NCBI GenBank assembly: GCA_026419785.1
Contig: JAODTK010000467.1
Location: forward strand, 310,001 to 374,000
Reading direction: 5' to 3'
Origin: Sclerodactyla briareus
Taxonomy: Eukaryota; Echinodermata; Holothuroidea; Dendrochirotida; Sclerodactylidae
Length of the DNA: 64,000 bases
Below, one piece after another: positions 1-10,960 of this stretch. The notes beneath the pieces are model-generated. The model saw only the letters and a list, made by a program, of their open reading frames with translations. It was not told where the DNA came from and did not search any database. How positions within the stretch are numbered: position 1 is the stretch's first letter; each line of letters opens with the position of its first letter. The position numbers were made by a program, and so were the translations under genes.

Positions 1-190
1 AGGGATTGGAGCAGGGACAATACGAGGCGTAGGCAATTTGCAGTGGCCTTCTGTGTGTGAATTACTCCACCCCACATTAAGGTACCGCCGAAGAGGCATT
101 GCCTTATTATTCCTGTCACCTGGTTGAAGGCTTCGAAGCTGACAATAAGGTGCAATATCCGGTCTGCACCCTTCCCGGGCCTTGAATGAG
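1..190 (+). mobile_element. SINE body fragment, truncated by window edge
   Basis: The stretch from about 7 to 190 matches the body of the tRNA-derived SINE at 7405-7640. Shared landmarks in the same order are GGAGCAGGGACAA, GGTACCGCC, AGGCA.TGCCT, a CACCTGGT/TACCTGGT block, a CGAAGCTGA/CGCAGCTGA block and a final GGCCT..GAAT. The tRNA-like head would lie upstream of the window. It is diverged from the other copy by substitutions and indels, as expected for an old insertion. Confidence 0.6.
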
Positions 191-960
191 AGTCAGATTC
201 TTTCGGCAAGTTACATAGAAAAAAAGTCTGCTCTGTCGTGTCTTTCACATGGACGAAGAGGACTCAACCACCCTTTTTGCTTCGCCCAAACTTTCAAGAC
301 CAACCATTGATGTTTGAAGGACCTGACATTCTGACTTCCAAGGACCAGTTCAGATCAGAACCTCCGCGTCCCCACTCGGCGTTATCAGACAACGAACGGG
401 TGGCAAGAGTAGGACTCAAGTTTGCCTCTGCGTTCCTTATTGCGGAAATTTCGAGTCGTTTTTTCCATGAACCCGATGGAGCGGGTACTTCTCGGTGAGA
501 CATCGGTGCCGTCATCTCCCCCGTGGGTTCAGTAGCGCGATTAACGTTTGACCAGCTGGCTCCGTTCGTACTGTCCGGGAGCGCTGAGAACCCGGCATTG
601 AGGCGGTCCCGTGGGCGTCCCAGTCCATCAAGTCGGCCATCAAGGAGCTCCCCTCCTAGACGAAAACCTTTTCAGGGGGAAGTTTGAGGATTTCCTCCAG
701 TCGGAAGTCAACAAGGGTGAAGGACCTGAAAACAGGCTCTGGCCTCTGCGTCCCTCAGCCGTCCAAGGAGATCAGTCTGCAAACCGCCCCCGTTCCTGTT
801 CTGGAAACAGATCTTGTCGGTACTAATATCCTTCCTATCGCTAGTCTTGTGTAAGGGACGATTAGTAAGTTTATTCCTCCACTCGTTTGAGTGATGTTAC
901 CTCACTGGCTGCAATAAAAAATATGCACTTGGATTGACAACCACAGCTCTGTGAATTAAT
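191..960. other. GC-rich stretch, no gene recognised
   Basis: This stretch is richer in GC than most of the window. It carries overlapping short ORFs on both strands (238-498 plus, 611-826 plus, 294-515 minus). None shows a recognisable domain, and no convincing splice signals frame them. It could be remnant coding sequence of a retroelement or an untranslated exon, but nothing visible decides this. Confidence 0.3.
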
Positions 961-974
961 CCAGTGTTACGGTT

Positions 975-1090
975 GTTAGGTTGTGAAACACTGCAGGTTA
1001 CTGCGGGACCACCTCAGAAATGTGAAAAGGCTTACACAGAAAGGAAAAGGCATATCGGGCAGGGTTGTCAACAACGTCTTAACGCAAGAC
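975..1090 (+). repeat. Dispersed repeat, copy A (pair with 17385-17490)
   Basis: About 100 bp here is clearly similar to 17385-17490. Both begin with GTGAAACACTG and continue with GGTTACTGCGGG, CACCTCA.AAATGTGAAA, GCTTACACAG.AAGGAAA and ATCGG. The two stretches are far apart and share nothing outside this block, so this is a dispersed repeat. Both copies have an open frame across it, but the frames contain no known motif. Confidence 0.6.
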
Positions 1091-2070
1091 TATCTATCGA
1101 CGGGAGCCTCGTCCTGGTGGTCCTCCTACAATTGCTCTTCCGGTTCCAGCCAGCAATGTGACCAACAGGATGACTCCGGCTAAAAAGTTGCTGGGGTTGG
1201 AACTGGTCCAACCGGAACGATTCCGACAGTCCTCCAACCGCCGCCCTTACCAACGCGAGAAGGGGAGAAGGGGGGGGGGAATTACCCCTATGGATCTCCG
1301 TTGAACCGGCTTCGCTCTACCGGTAGAAGGGAGACTCAATGTATTGTGCCCAGGCAGCTGATTTGAACCAAATCATCTGTTGACTGTGCATCATATGTCC
1401 TATGCTTGGGTCGTTCGCCCGTAGAACCGATACTCCGGCGATCCCAGCGGTACCTCTCGTAAAAGTTCTGCTGACATTGATATATATGAGAATGGAAATT
1501 CTTCACAGATATTTCGCTGCGAGAGCCTGAGGATTTCAATCAGGGAAGGAGGGGAGGGGGGAATTATAAACAACACTACTTCAGAAAACACCGTAGGGCC
1601 CTTGCCGTTGATCAGGCGTCACAGTAATATCGCACACGAAATAATAGATAGCTCGGTTGGTACTATAAATATAATCTCTGCTGCGATTCCGGATGTGAAT
1701 CTCGAGTCCAAACTGATGTCCCCGTGGCACTCCTGGCGGAGGGGGCGCCGAGGGGGGACCTCCACTTCGCTTACTCGAATACCGGATTCGTTTATTCGGG
1801 AAGTTTTCTAATGAAACTACTAACCAAATGGGTGGAAATCAGGAAGGGGCCCGCAGTGATATGTTGTTGAAATTATTAATCTTGCTGGCCAGATCGCCAA
1901 GATTATGTACACAAGTGACGCCACTCAAAGTAGTTCCACCCCCACCCAAGGAACACAACGATTTTACATGACGAAAACACAGAACAAAACTTGGGTTCAA
2001 ATATGTGCATTAAATGTGAAAGCTACGAAGCTGTGGATCACCGTTTCGTCCGCTGATTTGGCCGACGTAA
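1091..2070. other. No gene seen
   Basis: The stretch contains a short G run (about 1270-1280), a G-rich patch near 1545-1560 and short shadow ORFs only. No domain, splice pair or repeat family was recognised. Confidence 0.3.
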
Positions 2071-2071
2071 A

Positions 2072-2256
2072 AAGCGGCCATTTTGAAATCCAAGATGGCC
2101 GCTTGGAGTTTTGTTGATGGTCGGGGTTACCATAGATCCGACCGCTTGTATTAACACATGATATTAGTACTAACATCATGTAGTAGGTGCTATATTGAAG
2201 GTTATGACCTTTTCTGAAAAATAGCGGCTCATTTTGAAATTCCCAAAATGGCCGCT
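2072..2256. repeat. Paired GCGGCCATTTTGAAAT repeat
   Basis: Two diverged copies of one motif lie about 150 bp apart, at 2072-2103 and 2223-2256. Each has a GCGGC..ATTTTGAAAT half followed by an AAGATGGCCGC or AAAATGGCCGC half. Each copy is itself an imperfect inverted repeat (GCGGCCATTTT / AAGATGGCCGC). This looks like a short palindromic tandem or dispersed repeat. Confidence 0.55.
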
Positions 2257-2730
2257 GTGACAGTGGATATTGTCCGGGAGTCGGGTTGGCAACATTATTT
2301 TTCACATTACGCTACTAGTAGGGCCTTGTCTCGCTCAATCATATCCGTGGAATTATCCAATTTACTATTTATGATTGATTCGATTTGACCCACATAGTTT
2401 GAAGAACATACTTATTACTTCCAGAAAGCTACCTTCCTTCTGAATTACAACCAGGATTTGAACGAATTTGAGTCAATTCTTAGAAAAAAGTCTAGCCTAC
2501 GTAATGCGAAAATAAACTGCGGACCTCGGTTGGAGCTAGAGGCGAACAGTAACTGCGAACAAAAAGCTAGCGAATTGTAGCAGCGAACTGGAAACAGAAT
2601 GGTGTACGGAAGCTGTAAACGGCCAATGGAACAAGCAATCTTTTACTTAGATCGGATTAATTATCTGACTCACTGTGGCCTACCGTAAACAACGATCAAC
2701 GTTATAATCCAAACACTACCATTCCTGGTA
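2257..2730. other. No gene seen
   Basis: AT-rich unique sequence without recognisable repeats or coding motifs. It leads into the open frame that starts at 2731. Confidence 0.3.
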
Positions 2731-3075
2731 TTGTTCAATGAAATTGATGATATCACCGTGGACACCCTATACGTATTGGGTAAGGAAGGTTGGAACTACC
2801 ATGGAATTTTGTTAATTCATAACGAGGTTTTTTCGGTGCCACAATACAGGGTAGTAATCATTGATGAAACAATCACAGTTAGGCGTCCTAATCGGTGTAT
2901 AGTATTTTATCCTCAGGTGCGGGTGACAATGAACCAATGCTATGAAAACTATCGATATATCGGTCTTCGAGACGAACCCTGCTACCCACGGATATGGCTT
3001 CCGGCGCTATGCTACAATGTGACAATTTTGGAGGACTTATACTCAGCCCACACCCCCCCCCCCCCCCTCTCCTAA
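2731..3075 (+). CDS. Hypothetical ORF, 114 codons, function unknown
   Basis: A 114-codon open frame without obvious repeat character. The predicted peptide is mixed and rich in beta-type hydrophobic stretches (for example GILLIHNEVF, YRVVIIDETITV, CIVFYPQVRVTM) and has several cysteines and tyrosines. The last residues (a proline run) come from a poly-C tract at 3050-3065, so a real coding segment would probably end before that. No family was recognised, no signal peptide is evident, and no clear splice acceptor or donor brackets it. It may be a chance ORF, a single exon, or debris of an element. Confidence 0.25.
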   Translation: MFNEIDDITVDTLYVLGKEGWNYHGILLIHNEVFSVPQYRVVIIDETITVRRPNRCIVFYPQVRVTMNQCYENYRYIGLRDEPCYPRIWLPALCYNVTILEDLYSAHTPPPPLS

Positions 3076-3079
3076 TCTA

Positions 3080-3600
3080 TAAAATGTGTTCGTACGTAAG
3101 ATTACTCTGTCATTCACTATTTTGAAGTTTACCTCTTACTCTATGACTAATTTCGGGGGTGCTGATCGCAATCGAGTTTTAAAATAACTTCCCGTTCTTG
3201 AGTTACAGAAAGTAGGCGGATATGAGATCACCACCCGGGTGCTTCGCTCAGGCGGTTCTAGCAAACCAAGGGACCGATCTCTCGGATCAGCCCGCTCGGG
3301 GCACGGCCGACTGAGTCGAATGCTCCGAGTGAAAATAAGGTCCCAATTATTGCACCCCTTCGTTTCCGATATACAGTATTCAAGTTCCGGTGTGATGACC
3401 GAGTGCTTAGCCGAGACTCCCGGGAAAACGGGCTGGCAATATCTTAGCAATCGATTAACTCGATATTGCCCGGCTCGCGAGCGCAACCTCGTGACATGGG
3501 GAGGGCCGAGGTGTGAACTTTGGCCTGCCGGAAAAGGGGAGGAGACAGGTGCCGAAGCTCCTACCGGCGCGGATGCTGGCTAAGAGTAAGAGTCAACCCT
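3080..3600. other. GC-rich stretch with open frames on both strands, unassigned
   Basis: From about 3220 to 3580 the base composition rises well above the surroundings, and 114-116 codon frames are open on both strands (3239-3583 plus, 3136-3486 minus). High GC alone opens frames by lowering stop codon frequency. No domain was recognised on either strand. Confidence 0.3.
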
Positions 3601-3817
3601 AATTCCGGGTAGAGGTGGTGGGTGTGTGAAATCGCCCTGCTGCCGCTGGACCGAGGGCTTTATCAGGAATCCGTATCACATGAATCCAGACAGGGTAAAA
3701 CTAGTTCGATCATTCAAAGAAAAAAATAAATGCCGACGGTTACTCATGTTTTTTAATACTGTTCTTCGGTCACACCTCAAGAACTTGTCGCCGTCGGCAA
3801 ATTTTGGTCCTGTGCGG

Positions 3818-3960
3818 CAAAAAGAGAAAGAGGAAAGGAAGAAGAAGAGGAAAAAGAGGAGAGGAGGAAATAAGGTAGGAGAAAGGCAGAACAGGGGAAG
3901 GGAGAGGACGAGGAAAGTAAGGATTGAAAGGTAAGACAGGGAATGGAAAGTGGAATAGAG
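3818..3960 (+). repeat. Polypurine (GA-rich) tract
   Basis: About 140 bases are almost pure A and G on the plus strand, built from irregular GAAGAAG, AGGAAA and GGAGAGG words. Lys/Arg/Glu-rich ORFs across it are composition artefacts. Long polypurine tracts can adopt triplex or H-DNA structure. Confidence 0.7.
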
Positions 3961-4419
3961 ATGAAAAAAAAGGAAGCCCAGATTTAGTTATGGGCTTTCG
4001 GACTTTAGGGCTTTCAATAATTGGCACATCCAGCGTAGGCAAGAGAATGGCCCAGGCGAGTACCGAGGATTGTCATGGGGGGGGGGGGCGCCCCCGTGTT
4101 TTATATCGAAAAAATTCGGACAGGAGAGAAAATACCAACACAGTATTGGAAGGGTCCGCCCGTACGTGGTGTGATGAGCGGGTCGAAGTAATTACTGAAC
4201 GCCCAATTTTACTGGAATTATGCACCAGTTGCATCTGAGGACGTTTCAAATTCAGTATTTATTATTTTTCCCCCATATCAGTCACAAGTGCCAGATCCTC
4301 GGCAAAACCTAATCTCTCCACCCCCTAAGATCAACCCTTCGCTACGCCCCCACACGTCGGATGGGGAATGTCCTAAGGGTTATGTTGTTTTTTTTTTTTT
4401 TTTTTGGGGGTCATTTTTA

Positions 4420-4600
4420 AAATGTCCAGGCGGGAGTTGTCCTGGTGGGAGATGTCCGGGAGGGTTTCCCTGAGGGATTATCCTGGGGGTCGTCTGGGAG
4501 GTGGAGGTCCCGGTAGGAGATGTCCCCTGGGGAGTTGGTGTCAGAGGGGGAGATATCCTGGGACTGTAGGGGGGATTGTCTGGGGGAATTGGTCGGTAGA
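4420..4600 (+). repeat. Degenerate G-rich minisatellite
   Basis: Repeated words of the type GTCC(T/G)GG.GGGAGAT recur roughly every 15-30 bases, for example TGTCCTGGTGGGAGATGTCC near 4438 and a variant near 4515. The array is strongly degenerate. ORFs on both strands here are translations of the repeat. Confidence 0.5.
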
Positions 4601-4949
4601 CATTCTGTCAAGCCCTAAGAGGGCAAGGCACCAGACAAGATTCATCAAGTAACCTGGTGATAGGACACCGGCGAGGCCTCAGCTAATTGCCGCAGCTATA
4701 TATAATATATTACAAATGCTCAATTGTCAAATGCTGCTATCTAATTCCCGATAGGTGCGTCCGTCTTCTGGACTCTTGGGAAAGCTCGACAATTTGCCCT
4801 GGGTCCGCTTGACGGGTGTCGGGAGAGGTCAGAAGCTTGTTAACACGATATCTAGGAATGGCACAATGTCACGGTATTGAACTTCAATCTGTGTTGGTAT
4901 AGCGAAACACGGGAACCAAAAGGCTTAGTATTCCTCGACTGCCGTGATT

Positions 4950-5729
4950 CTTATGACCTCAGTTGACCTTGCCCTGATCGCAATACAATAGGGACCATGT
5001 GCTCATCTGGGTCACCCACCTACCAAGTAGGAGCTTGATCCAGCCAAGTGGGATCACGTTACTGTGTTCACAAGCAAAAATTGGGAATTAATATCCACAG
5101 TTTGCATTTCCGCTATTTTTCACTCGAAACTGGACTCCAAAATATAAACCTAAAACAATAGGGTGCTTATACTCATCACAAGCAAGCTGCAGACGAAATG
5201 TCAGCTTGATCGGACCAAAGCATTCGGATTTACTGTGTTACACAAGGGTTTCCAGACTTTGACCCAAGTGAGCTTAGACCCCGTGATACCAATTACAATA
5301 TTGCGTCCTATGACTACCAAATATGAGCAGATTCTCCAGGTGGGTAAGTTATCGTGTTCACAAGCTAAAATTAGGTCACTTCCCCCCACTCTCCCCATTT
5401 TTCAATCTACACCAAATAAAATACGGATTTTGTACTCCCCATAGAAAAGCATAATCAAATTTCGCGTGCCGGGACGAGCGTTCAAACTTATGTTTTATAA
5501 TGTTTTTAGACATCGACTATGTTGACCCTAGATGACCGTTGATTGGACCCCGAAACAATTAATAGGGGAACCCAACATTTCAAGTATGAGCGTGATCCAT
5601 ACAGGTGGGTCAAGTTATCTTGTCCACAAGCTGGAATAGGCAAGACATATACATTTTCACAATTTCCCTTTCTCCTCAAAATAACACATGAAAGATGTGG
5701 TGTTGTACCCCCCCCCAAAAAAAAAAAAA

Positions 5730-5765
<36 letters not shown>

Positions 5766-6200
5766 GCCTACATTTCAGTGTGATCAGACCAAGCATTCTT
5801 TACCGTACTAATCTTGTTCACAAGGTTCTCAGACGTTGACCTATGTTGACTCAAATGAACTTTGCCCGGACCCCAGAACGATCGAACCCATGGGACCACA
5901 TAAACAGTTCGAGTGTGATATATCCAGGTGGGTTGAAGTTGTGTTCACAAGCCAAAATTTACCAAGATAATCAATTTTTACTCAATGCTCTCAATGGAAA
6001 AGCTGCATACCAATTTCGGCTGATCGAACGTGAGCACTCTGGATTCATGCGTGTTCCAAGGTATCCTACTTTTACCTCGTGGACTACAGATGAGACCTTT
6101 GACCTGACCCGAAAAAACAAATGATCATTACTCGTTATTGGAAACCCACATACCGATTGTGAGTTTTATCCATCATGGGGTCGAGTTACTGTGTTGCAAT
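4950..6200 (+). repeat. Degenerate tandem array, ~250-320 bp units (TGACC...GTTCACAAG type)
   Basis: At least five units are visible. Each combines a TTGACC/GGACCCC block, a TATGAGC-TGATCCA.CCAGGTGGG block and a TTACTGTGTTCACAAGC block. The last block starts near 5048, 5343, 5610, 5930 and 6185, giving 250-320 bp spacing. Half-units with GATC.GACCAAAGCATTC occur near 5208 and 5780. Units are heavily diverged. Similar TGACCTTTGACC...GTTCACAAG repeats are widespread in marine invertebrate and fish genomes. A poly-A/poly-C interruption lies at 5710-5761. Confidence 0.65.
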
Positions 6201-6210
6201 CCAGGAGTCG

Positions 6211-6334
6211 ACACATACATACATACATACATAAATACATACATACATACATAACATACATACATTAATACTTACATACATAAATACATACATACATAAT
6301 ACATACATCCTACATCATACATACATATACATAA
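6211..6334 (+). repeat. (CATA)n microsatellite, interrupted
   Basis: About 120 bp of CATA/TACA repeats with scattered single-base interruptions, directly after the degenerate tandem array. Confidence 0.9.
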
Positions 6335-6339
6335 AAACG

Positions 6340-7400
6340 GATTGGACTCACTAGTTGAACCCAAGGGTCCAAATGGGGCCATATTCAAAATATTACAGCC
6401 CTCAATGTTATCGAAGACCGTTAAAGCATCCGTCCGTTTGTCCGCTCCTCATACTTATTGTTCGCCAATTTCTATTGGATGGACCGGACACCCGACAATA
6501 TCCACTGTTACACCGCCCATAACCACTCCAAAAAATGGAACCCTCCATTTTTGGATTCAGCATATCCGAAATATGCCATAATATCAATAAAATCAATTAG
6601 GCAGCCAATCCATGATCGCCCATTTTTTGAAACAAGTACCCTCACTACTCTGTGTAACTTCTATGTATTTACATGAAGTTTACTGATGTATTCACCATAT
6701 GACACCGCCATCGTTTATGGCATGTACATTTACAGGACTACTGCAAGATCGGCAAGGAGGCTAATGCTGCGGAAACACAAATTGTGTCCGTCCAAACCCG
6801 ACATTCAATTATATGCTTATTGTGTGAGATTGAATAGCATCCCCTCATAGTTGCAAAACACTGCAAATATTTCGTTTTTTAATTGGAAATGAACACATAA
6901 CTTTCACTTTAACAGATTAGTCTGTGAGGTGGCATTGCTGCAGGAATGTAGTGGAGTTGATAGGTGTGATAGTCACTTGTGTACAAGTACATTCGTCAAT
7001 TGTTTCAGTCAACACAATCAAACACTACAATACATGAGGTATCCCTATGTTGTTGTTTGAATATGTCACATTTTTTGTGCAGTAGGGACTCTGATTCATA
7101 TGAATAACGGAGCTAACTTTGAAGATCAGTAAACCCACATGGGAACTTCACATTGGTATGACGTTGATCTTTAGATCTTATACCAATTTCCCCACATTAT
7201 TACCTCTGTTGTAGCCAATCATGTCTTCGTCTTAGGGCTGAAAAGGTTTTTTTTTATTTTTTTTTATTTTTTTTATATCGTCCAATGGAATTGTACTGGA
7301 CATTCAACTAAAATTGGTCTCATGTTGAGGCTGAATTGAATGCGTGTTCTATTTATAACATATCTTAGTATGACTTATCAACACAATCAGAGGTCTCATG
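6340..7400. other. No gene seen
   Basis: Unique AT-rich sequence with a T-rich run near 7243-7274. ORFs are short and lack motifs. No splice-flanked exon was recognised. Confidence 0.3.
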
Positions 7401-7404
7401 CAAT

Positions 7405-7640
7405 AGGCCTGAGTTTCACCGATTGGTAGAGCGTCGGCCTTCCACCCGGGAGACCAGGGTTCGATTCCCAGTCGGGTCATACCAAAGACTTTAAAAATGG
7501 AACCTGTTGCCTCTCGCTTGGAGCAGGGACAAACGAGGGGTACTTCGAGGTACCGCCAAAAAAGGCACTGCCTATTCCGTGTACCTGGTAAAGGATTCGC
7601 AGCTGAAACTTGCTAGGCCTCGAATAGGATCGATCCTCTG
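7405..7640 (+). mobile_element. tRNA-derived SINE
   Basis: The head has RNA polymerase III internal promoter boxes: an A-box-like TTGGTAGAGCGTCGG near 7423-7437 and a B box GGTTCGATTCC at 7458-7468. The spacing is right for a tRNA. The acceptor arms do not pair properly, so this is not a functional tRNA gene. The tRNA-unrelated body (about 7510-7628) is shared with the window start (1-190), which shows it is a repeated element. The minus-strand 136-codon ORF across this region and beyond is therefore not a gene. Confidence 0.7.
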
Positions 7641-8924
7641 CTCGCAAGTATCCCATAGAAAAGACCCCTATTGTAAATTTGGTTCTGGCACGAAGTCCTA
7701 TGAGGTCAACAGAGGTTAGGGTTGAAAAACTTTGTACACATAGTAGCTGTTGAATGTGTAGGGTCGGAATGTAGATTGGCCATACAGGAAACATGTTCCC
7801 TGGAATCATCTGGATTTTTTTGTGATTTAAAATATGGGAAAAGGAATCAGTATGCATTGTGCAGTCAGTTTGTATCCTATTATTCAAAAGTGGGTTGGGG
7901 TCGACCCAGGGAAGTGCGCCCTCATAAATTTCCTCCCCCCCCCCCCCCCATTGGCAAATAAGTACAATTTATGGGCCCCTAGACACATACTGCTGTAATA
8001 TTTGCTAAATAAACAGCTGCAAAACTTCCGAACTGTACTTGGCTGAGTGGGTGGATAGCTATTTCTTCAAAAGTATCCTGTGACAAGTGAATTGATGCAG
8101 TGCTTTCATGTAGTGGTCTACATAGGTGAATATTCTTTGTAATTTATCGTGATAGAGTGTAGTAATTTTAATACACTATATTAAACAATTTGTGGGTAGT
8201 GATAATAGGTCAGGTTCATTTAACGTACCTAAATGATTCGATGTATGACATTTACATTCAAGTGATCGGGTTTCATATGGGGGTTGATGGTGCCATTCTC
8301 ATAGTGCTTTATACATATTTATATTTGTGAATTAACATAAATTTGGATGGTGTGGGTCTTCTTACTGTCAGTTATCATTCATTCAGGCAGAAAAGTTGCT
8401 TGTATTCCATCAGTATTTGAGTAAGGAATTGCCCCTAAAACATTAAATCCTCGCATTGTGGTGCACTTCTGTCGCCATGATTGTGTAGCTGTAATTCGGT
8501 TTCTTTCATTCATTCAATCTCCATTTTCCAATTCTTTTTACAACATAGTGTTTAGATCTCGCCTTGGATCTCTTCATTCTTGAATTTCAAAATAATAAAT
8601 ATTCCGCCTGGGAATCGTGTTATATTCGAGAAATGACATGAGGTCTGAGATAATTCAATTATATGACCTGAAACTGTACTCAAATCGTCTAATAATTTGT
8701 AGTTTGGAGCTAGTCCATTTTGCTTGTGAGTTGCCCTTACTAGAAAAACACGTTTGTCGGTGACCAGAGACTAGAGACTGAAAGCTGTCGGGAGAGGCAC
8801 CACACTGACTAGCAAATTAGCTAGTCCAATATCTAGTTCTGTGGAAATCGGATTAAATTTGTACCAGTCTGTGCTCTAGTCGGTGACAGTAATTTCCGAC
8901 TGGTGAATGAATATGCTCTTGGTC
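7641..8924. other. No gene seen
   Basis: Mostly unique AT-rich sequence. A poly-C run lies at about 7937-7950, and no coding or repeat family was recognised. Confidence 0.3.
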
Positions 8925-9764
8925 AGTAGCAATGCTTTCTACTGGATTCCAGGCGTTGCAAAACGTTATATATATATATATATTTTCTGTATCTGACTTA
9001 TTCACATTTTATGTAATCGGCAACTGTTGTTTCAGTTATGCAGCATCATGTTTTGTATTATCACTAGTGCATGCATGCCTAGAAATGGTGTTTGATAAGC
9101 ATCATTTGTCCCCTTCGAAGCATTCATGAATCACAACGGCGATTATTCGAAGCCCACTGTGCAAAAGGGTTCCTACCTTGTCAATGGTACATGACGATGA
9201 CTGAAATAATACAGTGACAAATGACAGATTTATAACATTTTGAAGCTCTGTACTGAGAAATCACAAGAACTTCAACACAACATCACCAGTCGCCTTCATG
9301 AAAATGAACTGAATGATTTGGGGTCGGGTTGGGTAAGTAGGCTATAGGTCTACAGAATATAATCAGTATTGCAATGCTGTCAGTCCTATATATCAAAATT
9401 CTATCGGTAATTATGCTTCCTTTACTTTACCAGTCTAATCTCGTTCTTAATGGCCAAGGCCAACACGTTTTATCTATACTGTAGTTGGTCACCTGAAGAC
9501 TTATTGGGTACTCGTGAACAATTTGGGTGCACTACTTGGGTACGTATCATTGGCTGCGTTTCCAGTTACCCTTGTTTTTAAAAAGAAAAAAAAAAAAAAA
9601 ACCACACAACTACACAAATCGTGACCGTAACACCCGTCTTCAAGATAAAGTGACCTTCCTTTGAATATTAGTTGTTTTGATTTACAGTGTAGTTGACTGC
9701 CCATTTCTGTTTGCCACTGCACTACGATCCACAACCTATACCTACCTATATATATTGACCCTAA

Positions 9765-9862
9765 CCTAGAAACAAATCCTTTTTTTTTGGGGGGGGGGGG
9801 GGCAGACGGGAGATTGGGGGCCAAAGTTCCCAGGCCCCCCGTGGCTACGCCACTGGTAAAGA
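9765..9862 (-). mobile_element. G/C-run foldback-like remnant with GTAGCCA end
   Basis: A T run and a G run (9780-9802) are followed by GGCCCCCCGTGGCTACGCCA at 9833-9852. The combination of a poly-G/poly-C palindromic core and a TGGCTACGCCACTG terminus is typical of short dispersed foldback repeats in marine animals. Only one half is preserved. The call rests on general resemblance, not on a second copy here. Confidence 0.4.
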
Positions 9863-9954
9863 TATACATAATCATTTGGCAAATATAGGCAGAAGAAGCC
9901 TATTGTAGATTATGAAGTGCCTTTTTTGAAGCATAACTTGCCTGTACTGCGCAA

Positions 9955-10030
9955 TGCCGCCCCCCCAACCCCCACCCCCAATGCCGCCCCACCCCCACCC
10001 CCAATGCCGCCCCACCCCCACCCCCACCCT
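9955..10030 (+). repeat. C-rich minisatellite, ~27 bp unit
   Basis: Units of AATGCCGCCCCACCCCCACC type are repeated about three times. It lies inside the first copy of the module; the second copy has only a poly-C run at the matching place (11763-11778), so the array expanded locally. Confidence 0.75.
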
Positions 10031-10155
10031 GTAATTGAAAACAAAGCATATCCCTACTTGCCCAATGTTACTGCTGCATCCACGATTGGAATATTTCCTT
10101 GATAGCATTTTCCTGTCTAATTTGATATATCATCATTGGTCGAATACTTACTCTG

Positions 10156-10211
10156 ATAATTTAGTAAGTAAGTAAGTAGTAAGTAAGTAAGTAAGTAGTA
10201 AGTAAGTAAGT

Positions 10212-10242
<31 letters not shown>

Positions 10243-10960
10243 CTTTATTGCTCCCCGGGATGGAAATTATGATATCGCACATAAAAGTTCAGAAAATGTA
10301 CAATAGAAATGTACAATAGAAATGTAAGAATAATACATAATCATGTATATACAATAAGACAGATAGAAAGATAAACAAATCACCAACAATTGCTGCAAAG
10401 ACTATCGAACTCAATTGTTTATTGTAATGTTTGATTGCACGTTGGATGAAAGAGTTGCGATAAGACGATTTGTTCCTACTGTTGGTTGCCTCAGTCTTCC
10501 AATCATCCCGTCTATTGATCACATGTCGTGAAGGTGACATTAGAGGGGATGAGAACTTCATTCCACACTGACTCCATTTGGTGTCCAGTATAATGGGTAC
10601 AAACACTGAGTCACCAACACACTGCGGAACTGCCAAGGACCCTACCCCCACTCTTTCTTAATTATATGGTCAATTCGATCTTTCTCAGTTCTGGTCACAT
10701 GCCTCCTACAGGCATATAGACCCCTATCCCCAAACTCCGCACTAGTGGAACTGTAGAATAATTGCATAATTTCGTTCGAACAGTCAAAGCTGACAACTTC
10801 CTAAACAATCCAACCTGGTATTTCAGCCTTTTAAACCAGGCATCCACGTGATTCACTTCTCAAGTGAAGAATAATTGTTCAAATGTACAACCGAGATATT
10901 TGTAGGAACTAACGCGTCCAACTGCTTAATCACCCTGATAATCACGGGAGGGGGGGGGGG
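10156..10960 (-). mobile_element. Truncated LINE (CR1/L2 group), 3' end with (ACTT)n tail
   Basis: Read on the minus strand, this is the C-terminal part of a LINE reverse-transcriptase protein. A YKYLGCTFE block is at 10879-10905, followed by HVDAWFKRLK and LRKLSALTVRTKLC-type sequence, VGVGSLAVPQCVGDS near 10600-10650 and NSFIQRAIKHYN at about 10418-10453. Stops and frame changes (for example after FEQLFFT) show it is dead. The 3' end has an AATAAA-like signal and then an (ACTT)n tail, seen on the plus strand as (AAGT)n at 10163-10241. The 5' end is truncated. It sits inside copy 1 of the tandem module. Confidence 0.75.
10163..10241 (+). repeat. (AAGT)n microsatellite, 3' tail of the minus-strand LINE
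   Basis: Almost perfect AAGT/GTAA repeats with periodic one-unit shifts (AAGTAGTAAG). They directly abut the LINE 3' end and are best explained as its tail, expanded or simplified after insertion. Confidence 0.85.

Noticed and set aside
4288..4652. Gly-rich ORFs around 4.3-4.65 kb
   Set aside because: Products of the T run and the G-rich minisatellite.
7405..7480. tRNA gene candidate
   Set aside because: A and B boxes are good, but acceptor and T-arm pairing is poor and the downstream body is repeated at 1-190, so it is a SINE head.
7477..7887. 136-codon minus-strand ORF
   Set aside because: Much of it overlaps the SINE at 7405-7640 and no domain is seen.
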